Assembly (NCBI GenBank): GCA_013180625.2
Contig: SNVD02013903.1
Coordinates: 1 to 64,000, forward strand
Source: Boswellia sacra
Lineage: Eukaryota; Streptophyta; Magnoliopsida; Sapindales; Burseraceae
Direction of reading: 5' to 3'
DNA length: 64,000 bases
The notes under the pieces were generated by a model. It did not search any database, was not told the DNA's origin, and saw only the letters and a list, made by a program, of their open reading frames with translations. This document shows positions 56,291 through 64,000 of the stretch, piece after piece. A program made the position numbers and the translations under genes. Position 1 is the first letter of the stretch. Every line of letters begins with the position of its first letter.

Positions 56291-56589
56291 CCCTTAATCT
56301 AGATTAGGTTTTGTATAATAATAAATAATACCCACTAGGTAAGCTCTCGGGAAATTAGAGGGGTTACAACGATCCCACTTAAAATCCAACCTCCTTATTA
56401 TTAGTAATATGTCCTAAGAATATAGATATTTTTGTTATGAACATTTTTATAAATTAATAAATAGTTATTATTTATATTTATCACAAATATGATTGCATTA
56501 ATGACTAAAGGTTCAAGAGCTTGTACATTACTAAAATATATGTTTATAAGATATATATGAGATATAGAACTTTATCACAGCTTAAACAT

Positions 56590-56800
56590 ACACGGTCTTT
56601 TGCGTCGGCCATACGGCGGGCCTCGGGCCGACGTAGATAATATGGGCCGTAAATCTTCTATGGTGGCCCTTTAGGTCATTTGAGGCGGGATTATAGTCAT
56701 TTACTGTAGCAAACTTGCAGCCATAGAAAGCCATATACGTCAACCCATTTACGGCGGTGAAATTACCGCCGTAAAAGGCTCAATGACCCACAATTACGAA
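56590..56800. repeat. GC-rich block with palindrome, CACTA-like subterminal sequence
   Basis: Repeated GGCGG/CCGCC words sit in AT-rich surroundings. TTTACGGCGGT (56748-56758) and ACCGCCGTAAA (56765-56775) form a perfect 11-bp inverted pair. Subterminal regions of plant CACTA transposons often look like this, but no CACTA terminus is visible. Confidence 0.35.
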
Positions 56801-57520
56801 TTTGTCCCTGATTTGAAATCCATTCAAATTTTCAGTTTTATTTGTAACGGCTATTTTTTTTTTTGAAAAATATGAATTTTAAATTTAAAACAAATCTATT
56901 CAAATTAACATTTTGCTTGTAACGACTTTTTCTTTTTAAATGCGATTTCAAAATTAAAAATAATAATTGTAATTTTAAATTTTATAGAATTACAATTTTA
57001 ACCTCAATTTTTAGTGTTACTTGAAATTATTAATTTATCATTGTTCATTAACTTAATAAAATTCTTTAAAAAAGTGCTTTTATATTTAATTATCCTTATT
57101 CAGTAACATTTGTTTCTAACAATATTTTGGTACATTTTTTAGAACCAGTATAAAACAATATTTAATTGGCTAAAAAATCACTAGAGAGCAAGCAGACGGG
57201 AAGAAGCCCTGCAATGTTAATTAAATGAACATTCAGAAATGGAATGGCAGATCAATTAACTCCGTTTAGCAGATGAAAAAACCCAGCACTCGCAGCAAGT
57301 CATTTAATATTTCTAGACCTTTACACGAATACAGTCAACATATTTCCTTTATGAGAAGGGCACTAAAATAGTCATTATCAGTATGGAAAAACATGGAAAT
57401 GAACACTAGTATAACGTAGAAGGAAATACATACATATGCGTCGAACAATCTAGCTACATCATGTCAATCATCAAAATATAATCTTTTGAGTTTCGTTATA
57501 GTTCCTCACACAGCCAAAAG
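56801..57520. other. Intergenic, AT-rich
   Basis: No supported feature. Confidence 0.45.
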
Positions 57521-58872
57521 TGCACTAATGAACACTTAAATATGTATGCTTAATAAGAGTTTAATTCATTATATTGCATTAATAATGTCATTAAATCCCT
57601 CAACTTAAGTATGTTTATAGTCTTTGCATCTTTGGAATTAAGTTTCTCTTAATTTTGGTTTTGTTACAGGTTTGGTAAAATGGGTATAACTTTCTATTTA
57701 TAGATCAGAATGGTGCAAATCTTAATGTTTTGAAAAGCTGATTAAATTATGTACAAGATTGTATCTCACAAGAATCATCAAATTCGGGCTCTTAGTAGAC
57801 CAAAAATGGGCTTGAAGTGAACTCATCTGTAGATTCAGCCCAGCCTGACCATGCCTCAGTATTTTGACCATATCTCTCAGAATACGTATCCAAATCGTAT
57901 GAATCAAGATGTTCTAGAAAGCTGAGAGAAATATCTACGACTTTCATGAAGACATGTGATTAAAATTCATAATAATTCAAGATCAAAATCGGTGGTCAAA
58001 TTCGGTTCACCTAATTACCCTAATTGTCAAAGTTGGTGCATCTAATATTTGACAATTATTCCTTTGTAATTTGACCCAAGTTTGCCCCTGAATGTATCTA
58101 TAAATAGAGGTTCCTTGTGTCCCATTAGGGCATCTTGGCCTTAGCTAGGATCTTGTATTGCGTATCTCTTGTGTTTTATTAATGAATTTTCTTTTTCTTG
58201 CATTTTGTGTTCTTTCTCTTATAATGTCTTGCTAATTTCTCTCTTGCTAAGGTGAAAGGGTGAAACCCTTGATATGAGAGTAAGGATTCTCTAACCCTTA
58301 ATATGTGCTTAATTGTCATAATCTTATGTTGTTTATTTTATATGATTTATATTTATTTCTTAATCAATCTTGACACCACTCGTAAAGTGGAGGTCTTGAT
58401 CCATTGTCGACAATCCTTGGCACATCAAATGCTTGGATCCTTTCTAGATGTCGTATGGTTCTTCCTTATCGACATGAATCTAGTTAGGAACCTTGATTTG
58501 TTGTAGACATATGGAGATTGGCACATTGGATGCTTGAACCCATTTACAAGTAGTGGTATAAATATTGGTAACAAAGCAATATAATTCATATAACTAAAAT
58601 GGGTTGTTTATCCTTATTCGAAATATCAAAGGCGGATCCCCTAACCTTAGCTTTCATTATTATTGTGTTAATTCCTTTTACTTGCATATTTTAATTATTC
58701 TCATCTATTGTTGATATTATCTTGTCATATCTTTGAATCATTCATATCATATTTGCTTAGCTTATAATTTGTAGCGCTAAAATCTCCTTCCTCGTGGATC
58801 GACCCTGGTCTCACTGGGTTTATTACTTCGACACTCCTATACTTAAGAGAAAATCCTTTTTCGGATGTGTCA
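57521..58872 (+). repeat. 5' LTR of the plus-strand Athila element
   Basis: The right end (GGATGTGTCA, 58872) lies 6 bp before the primer site. A strong TATA box CTATAAATAGA is at 58099-58109. The left end is uncertain; 57521 is a plausible TG. Downstream of the TATA box lies a diverged internal repeat (ATGCTTG(G/A)A with nearby GACAT, 58380-58540). Confidence 0.65.
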
Positions 58873-58878
58873 AGTTTT

Positions 58879-58896
58879 TGGCGTCGTTGCCGGGGA
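58879..58896 (+). other. Primer-binding site, tRNA-Asp type
   Basis: TGGCGTCGTTGCCGGGGA, one mismatch to the complement of the plant tRNA-Asp 3' end. Confidence 0.92.
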
Positions 58897-59001
58897 AGGT
58901 AAAAATTGGCGTGCAAAATTGTAAGTGTTCTTTTTTTTTCATCTTAGATCTTAATTTCTTGTGTGTTCATCTTTTCTTCTCTTTCCGTCTCTCTTCCTTG
59001 C

Positions 59002-60354
59002 ATGAAAATTTGGTCACGAACATCTAGTGGTAGACTTGTTAGAAAAACATCATCTACCTTAGAAAACATGGCCGACAATCATGTGAAAATATTCACGGAT
59101 GAAGGGGACAACCGTTCGCAACACAATGATCAAAACCAACGAAGAACCCTCAGAGACTACATGAATCCGGTAAGGACTAGTGCACCATCTTGTGTAGTTT
59201 CTCCTCCAAATTCAATCCATTTCAATTTCAAGCCAAGTTTTGTTCGACTTTTACCCACCTTTCATGGCCTTAACATGGAGAACCCATATTCGCACTTGAA
59301 AATCTTTGAAGAGGTATGTAACTCCTACACTGACCCAAATTGTAGCATAAACACCATTAGATTAAAGCTTTTTCTTTTTTCTTTAAAAGATAAAGCTAGA
59401 ACATGGCTACAAAATTTGAGGTCGAATTCCATCAGTTCATGGGATGAGATGAAACAACAATTTTTGAAAAAATTTTTCCTACCCATAGAACAAATTCTCT
59501 TAAAAGATAAATTTCTGGTTTCTCTCAAAAACAAGGGGAAAACTTTTACCAATGTTGGGATAGGTATAAGAAACTACTTAATACCTGTCCTCACCATGGT
59601 TTTGAAACTTGGAGAATAGTTACACACTTCTATGAAGGGTTAACACCTCAAGATAGGCAACTAGTAGAATTAATGTGTAATGGAGAATTTAAAGAAAAAG
59701 ACCCTGAGGAAGTACTTGACTTCCTAGATTCCTTGGCAGAAAAGGCACAAAATTGGGACACTGCTGGCACCTATGAGGTACCAAGTAAGACCCCAACCTC
59801 GACATCCAATAAAGGTATTTACAACCTTAGGGAAGATCATGACCTTTAAGCCAAATATGCATCCCTAGCTAGAAAAGTCGAGGCTTTAGAAATTAAAAAG
59901 AGTGGTCAATTAAATTCTATTCAAGAAAATGTCTGTAACATTTGCGATGATAATGACCATTCTACTGATGATTGCCCAACTTTGCCTGCCTTTAGGGAAT
60001 GCCTCCATGAGCAAGCCAATGCCTTGAACACTTTCAAAAGGCCAAATCACAATCCATACTCACAAACCTACAATCCTGGTTGGAGAAATCATCCAAATCT
60101 TAGTTGGAAAAATGATAATCATGCACAATCTTCATAAGTCCCTTTTCAAACACGACAAAATTTTCAAAATTCTCATGATCATGCATATGCTCCTCCTCCT
60201 AGGAATGACTTTGAAGAAACATTACATTCATTCATTACAAAGCAAGAGACTTTCAATAGTCAAACTGCTCAGACATTAGCAAATTTGTCAGAAACTCTTG
60301 CAAAATTAGCATCCACATTTAGCATCCAAGAGAAGGGAAAATTTCCTTCTTAAA
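59002..60354 (+). pseudogene. Athila Gag, frameshifted
   Basis: The frame opens at ATG 59002 (or ATG 59068, MADNHVKIF). It carries RTLRDYMNPVRTS and the Gag core (FVRLLPTFHGLNMENPYSHL, LKDKARTWLQNLRSNSISSW). Near 59540 it slips; another frame continues with CWDRYKKLLNTCPHHGFETW and FYEGLTPQDRQLVELMCNG. Stops follow at about 59848 and 60135. A Cys-His cluster CNICDDNDHSTDDC lies near 59940. A TAA at 60352-60354 separates the Gag tail from the protease frame. Confidence 0.85.
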
Positions 60355-60356
60355 CA

Positions 60357-62115
60357 TTGCAAAACCCCAAAGATCAATCTAACGCAAATGCAGGGAGTTC
60401 AAGTAACCATTATTTTGACCAAGCCAAGTCAGTCATGACCCTTCACAATGGTAATGTTGTTGACAAACACATTCCTAACCCTTGTGAGAAAGAAGAAGAA
60501 TCGATCTCTAAAGGGCAGGAAGAGGTTGCTAAACCAACACCTAGCGAAGAGGAAACCATATCCTCATCTGTGCCTCCATTTCCTCAAGCATTAGCCACAC
60601 AAAAGAAGGCAACTCACAATTCTGAAATCTTTGAAATTTTCAAACAGGTAAAGGTCAACATTTCCTTGCTTGATGTGATCAAACAGGTACCTTCTTATGC
60701 AAAATTTTTGAAAGACTTGTGCACTGTGAAAAGAAAACTGAATGTGAAAAAGAAGGCCTTTCTAGCCCAGCAAGTAAATGCTATTCTTCAAAATAATAAT
60801 ACAGTGAAATATAATGATCCAGGTTGTCCTACAATTTCATGTGTTATTGGAGAGCATAAAATTGAACAAGCTTTACTTGATCTTGGTGCTAGTGTGAATT
60901 TGCTTCCATATTTGGTTTTTCAAAAACTAAATCTAGGTGAGTTAAAACCGACTTCTGTGACTCTTTTGCTTGCTGATAGATCAATTAAAGTACCAAGAGG
61001 AGTAGTAGAAGATTTATTAGTTCAAGTCAATAAATTCATTTACCCAATGGATTTTATCGTCTTGGACACACAACCAGTGGAAGTAAGCAATTCAATTCCT
61101 GTTATTTTAGGGCGTCCATTTCTAGCTACTTCTAATGCCTTGATTAATTGCAGGAATGGAGTCATGAAGTTATTATTTGAGAACATGACATTGGAACTTA
61201 ATGTTTTTAATATGTGCAAACAACCAAATGAAGAAGAAGATGAAATTGATAAGGCCAATGTGATTGAATCTATTGTGGAAGATCACATCCAAAAAAGGAG
61301 TTCTTCTGACCCTTTGGAAACTTGTTTGGTGAATTCATTAGAATCAAGTATGGAACTAGAGTCTGATCTTTCTGATATATGTTCTTTATTGGATTGTGCA
61401 CAAGTGATGGAAAAATGCTCAAAACCAAGATTCGAAGAATTGGGGCAAATGAATGAAAGCAAGGAAGAGGAAGCTCCCAAGTTAGAACTAAAGACCTTAC
61501 CTGAAGGACTGAAATATGCATATCTTGGGGAGAATCAGACATATCCGGTGGTAATTTCTTCATCCCTCACATGCAAGCAACAAGGTAAGTTGATAGAAGT
61601 GCTTAAAAGGCATAAAAATGCAATTGGGTGGACTTTAAAATATATAAAAGGCATTAACCCCTTAATTTGCACACATAGAATACATTTAGAGGAAAATACC
61701 AAAACATCTCAACAACCTCAAAGGAAATTAAATCCACACATGAAAGAGGTCATTAGGGCTGAAGTTCTCAAACTACTTGATGTGGGAATTATCTATCCTA
61801 TTTCTGATAGTAAATGGGTAAGCCCTACAGAAGTAGTACCTAAAAAATCTGGCATTACAGTTGTTAAAAATGAAAAGGGGGAATCATTGCCAACTCGTGT
61901 CTCATCTAGTTGGAGGATGTGCTTTGATTATAGAAAATTAAATGCTGTCACAAGAAAAGACCATTTTTTCTTACCTTTCCTTGACCAAATTCTTGAAAGA
62001 GTAGCAGGAAACCCCTACTACTGCTTTCTTGATGGATACTCAGGCTATTATCAAATTCCCATTACACTTGAAGACCAAGAAAAGACCACATTCACATGCC
62101 CCTTCGGCATTTTGC
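60357..62115 (+). pseudogene. Athila Gag-protease linker, protease and RT first half
   Basis: A 606-codon frame (to 62177). Residues ~98-122 are the linker VKVNISLLDVIKQVPSYAKF. The protease active site at ~177-181 reads DLGAS, the form common in this lineage. An acidic spacer follows (~290-390). RT starts near residue 458 (EVLKLLDVGIIYPISDSKWV) and includes WRMCFDYRKLNAVTRKDH and CFLDGYSGYYQIPI with the first catalytic Asp. The frame breaks near 62105 in the FGI...RRMPFG region, and RT continues in the next entry. Confidence 0.88.
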
Positions 62116-63151
62116 ATTTAGGAGAATGCCTTTTGGACTTTGTAATGCCCCATCCACTTTTCAAAGATGCATGTTAAGCATTTTCAGTGACATGGTTGAG
62201 CATTGTTTAGAAGTTTTCATGGATGATTTAACTGTCTTTGGAAACTCTTTTGATAATTGTCTTGAAAATTTAGAAAAAGTCCTAAAAAGGTGTGTGGAAA
62301 AAGGTCTTATTTTGAATTGGGAAAAATTCCATTATATGGTCACTTCGGGAATTATCTTAGGCCATGTGGTGTCTTCTAAGGGAATTGAAGTGGACAAAGC
62401 AAAAGTGAAATTAATTTCCCATTTGCCTTCACCAAAAACAGTTAAAGAGGTTCGTTCATTCTTAGGGCATGCTGGATTTTATAGGAGGTTCATAAGAAAT
62501 TTCAGTGCTATATCTAAACTTCTTTGTAACCTCTTAATAAAAGACACTTCTTTTGAATGGACTCAAGAATGTCAAAATGCCTTTGATAAATTAATTGGAC
62601 TTTTAACAACTGCTTCAATTATGCAATCTCCTGATTGGTCCTTGCCTTTTGAATTGATGTGTGATGCAAGTGACTATGCCGTTGGTGTTGTCTTAGGACA
62701 AAGAAAAGAAGGTAAGCCTTATGTCATATACTATGCAAGTAGGACTTTAAATGATGCACAAATGAATTACACAACAACTAAAAAAGAACTACTTGCAGTA
62801 GTATTTGCATTGGACAAATTTCGTTCTTATTTAATTGGTTCTCCCACAATTGTTTACATTGACCATGCAGCTGTGAGATATTTAATGTCTAAACAGGATG
62901 CAAAACCTAGATTGATACGGTGGATCTTATTGCTCCAAGAATTTAACATCACAATAAAGGATAAGAAAGGAGTCAAAAATGTCGTTGCTGATCATCTTTC
63001 AAGACTAAAAACAGAGGCATTAATTGAAACTTCACCTATCAATGACTCTTTTCCTGATGAATTTTTATTTTCCGTTGCTACTATATCTTGGTTTGCTAAC
63101 ATTGTAAATTTTCTTGCGACAGGAAAAATGCCACCTCATTGGAATGCTTAA
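62096..63151 (+). pseudogene. Athila RT second half and RNase H
   Basis: A 351-codon frame picks up at RRMPFGLCNAPSTFQRCM. The catalytic box is VFMDDLTVFG (62216-62227), intact. The thumb and connection segments (HVVSSKGIEVDKAK, VRSFLGHAGFYRRFIRNF) lead to RNase H with ELMCDASDYAVGVVLGQ and YTTTKKELLAVVFALDKF. The IDHAAVRYL segment shows Ile where Thr is usual. It ends at TAA 63149-63151. Confidence 0.88.
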
Positions 63152-63260
63152 GACAAAGGGAAATTTTTAACCGAGGTGAAAAATTTTTATTGGGATGACC
63201 CATATCTATTCAAATATTGTCCAGACCAAATAATGAGAAGATGCATACCTGACAATGAGG
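63152..63260 (+). pseudogene. Athila integrase, N-terminal stub
   Basis: After the stop the frame reads KNFYWDDPYLFKYCPDQIMRR and CIPDNEV, the lead into the integrase zinc finger, then ends abruptly. The H2C2 finger and DDE core are missing. Confidence 0.8.
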
Positions 63261-63261
63261 T

Positions 63262-63636
63262 ATGGGAAAAAGCTCTTACGCCAAAAAGCGAAGAGCGAAA
63301 AGGTTACAAGTTTGTCCCAAATGTGCAAGATGGACTTGTAACCAGCGTTGTCGCTCCTTGGGATATTTGTCTAACAATCGAGAGGATAAGCTATAGTTCA
63401 TCAAGGATGGACTGAGTAAGGAGTCCTTGGATGATATCCGAACGACTCTTGAGACGCATTCTTGTGGACTTGTGCAGCGTGAAATTTTTAATTTGTGGAC
63501 ACAATTCCGAGATGAGCAGGAACGCTATAGTCTTGGGAATCTGACTCAAACCGACCCTGTTTGCCAGTTTATAAGAAAACTGGATGGGAAGCAATATCCA
63601 ACTCATAGAAGGTGTTTAAGCCGTTTCTGGACGTAA
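63262..63636 (+). pseudogene. Unrecognised Cys-rich basic ORF with one internal TAG
   Basis: A frame of 125 codons begins at ATG 63262, two bases beyond the last Athila-like residue, and ends at TAA 63634-63636. A TAG at 63394-63396 interrupts it after 44 codons. The N-terminus is strongly basic (KKRRAKR, residues ~8-14, nuclear-signal-like). It is followed by a Cys cluster C-x2-C-x5-C-x3-C (CPKCARWTCNQRC, residues 18-30) that could bind zinc, then a helical, Asp/Glu/Arg-rich remainder (KESLDDIRTTLE, REIFNLWTQFRDEQERYSLG). I do not recognise the family. It could be a captured gene fragment, part of another mobile element, or part of an old viral integration. Coding bias on both sides of the stop in the same frame argues that it once encoded a protein. 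Confidence 0.45.
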
Positions 63637-63919
63637 AACCAGAGAAGATGTGAGCCACAGTCACAACTACCTAACATATGCATGCGTGCCATCATTTTTG
63701 AATTTTAATACCTCATAGCTGTCATTTTGAATTTGTATCTTTTGTTTGACTTATGGTGTCTATTTCATCATCTTTTTGATTTTTTATGCATATTGTCAAC
63801 TTTTTCAACAAACAACCGAGCTACCTAGATAGATATCATCATTAGCATACCTTTTTGCACTCCATAAATACCACATGTCTTGTTCTCTTCTTCACACATA
63901 GTTAGAGAGTTGCATAGAC
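63637..63919 (+). promoter_or_regulatory. Spacer with possible promoter
   Basis: AT-rich. A TATA-like CCATAAATACC (63863-63873) stands some 50 bp before an ATG at 63920, followed by a CT-rich CTTGTTCTCTTCTTC, the usual look of a plant core promoter and leader. Confidence 0.3.
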
Positions 63920-64000
63920 ATGGAGGGAACTTCAAACGTCGAATCCAAAGGATATGTGTATTCTGTGGATCTCGACCGGGTAAAAGTGAAGAGTTCGTAG
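63920..64000 (+). CDS. Short ORF at the window end, unrecognised
   Basis: 26 codons from ATG 63920 (MEGTSNVESKGYVYSVDLD...) to a TAG that coincides with the last three bases of the window. It might be a first exon; the window edge prevents judgement. No family is recognised. Confidence 0.25.
   Translation: MEGTSNVESKGYVYSVDLDRVKVKSS

Larger units (their letters stand above)
57521..63260 (+). mobile_element. Athila-type Ty3/gypsy element, truncated before integrase
   Basis: The order is 5' LTR, tRNA-Asp primer site (58879-58896), broken gag, protease, RT, RNase H and the first residues of integrase. Family sequence stops at IPDNEV (about 63260); the integrase catalytic core, the 3' part and the 3' LTR do not follow. 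The left LTR end is an estimate. Confidence 0.85.

Overview
The window is plant nuclear DNA, very probably from a eudicot. It is AT-rich, has short GT-AG introns, and is packed with nested LTR retrotransposons of typical plant lineages (Athila, Reina chromovirus, Sirevirus-like and Ale-like copia). It also holds a LINE, a tRNA-type SINE, a TRIM and non-autonomous hAT elements. Only one conventional protein gene is clearly recognisable: an NRT1/PTR (NPF5-type) transporter on the minus strand (38041-49001). A second candidate is a tiny two-exon gene at 53327-54004. I cannot name the species.

Layout. 1-3276: 5' half of an Athila-type gypsy element on the minus strand (LTR, tRNA-Asp primer site, broken gag). 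5340-14240: old plus-strand copia element split by two related non-coding insertions (6661-8635 and 9805-12641). 15980-16935: 3' end of another copia element. 18157-26021: termini of a hAT-like element enclosing a doubled SINE and a complete but RT-less Sirevirus-like element (18843-25653, TSD CCAAC). 27405-28320: hAT element with perfect 8-bp TSD. 28393-31180: two weaker MITE-like repeats. 31645-37381: minus-strand copia element with 190-bp LTRs and TSD ACTAA, carrying a hAT element (36357-37093) in its leader. 38041-49001: the NPF gene, whose third intron holds a nearly intact Reina chromovirus (39062-44231) and a 347-bp TRIM (44236-44582). 49574-51860: LINE copy with ORF1 but no ORF2 and a tandem-repeat 5' region. 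52510-53023: another hAT element. 53327-54240: candidate short gene. 55306-56800: copia gag scraps and a GC-rich palindromic block. 57521-63260: plus-strand Athila element whose pol breaks off before integrase, followed at once by an unrecognised Cys-rich ORF (63262-63636).

The NPF gene has four well-formed exons with consensus splice sites, but its last exon carries a net +1 frameshift, so this copy is probably a recent pseudogene (or the sequence has an error there). The Reina element is the youngest large insertion: I count 5 differences between its two 403-bp LTRs, against 12 in 190 bp for the Ale-like copia element. Its gag-pol frame is interrupted by one stop codon only.

No bacterial-type system, CRISPR array, rRNA or functional tRNA gene is present. 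The items most worth a second look are the Cys-rich ORF at the Athila breakpoint, the ORF1-only LINE with monomer-like 5' repeats, the doubled SINE, the group of hAT elements with element-specific subterminal repeats, and the TSD-less Reina/TRIM junction inside the NPF intron.
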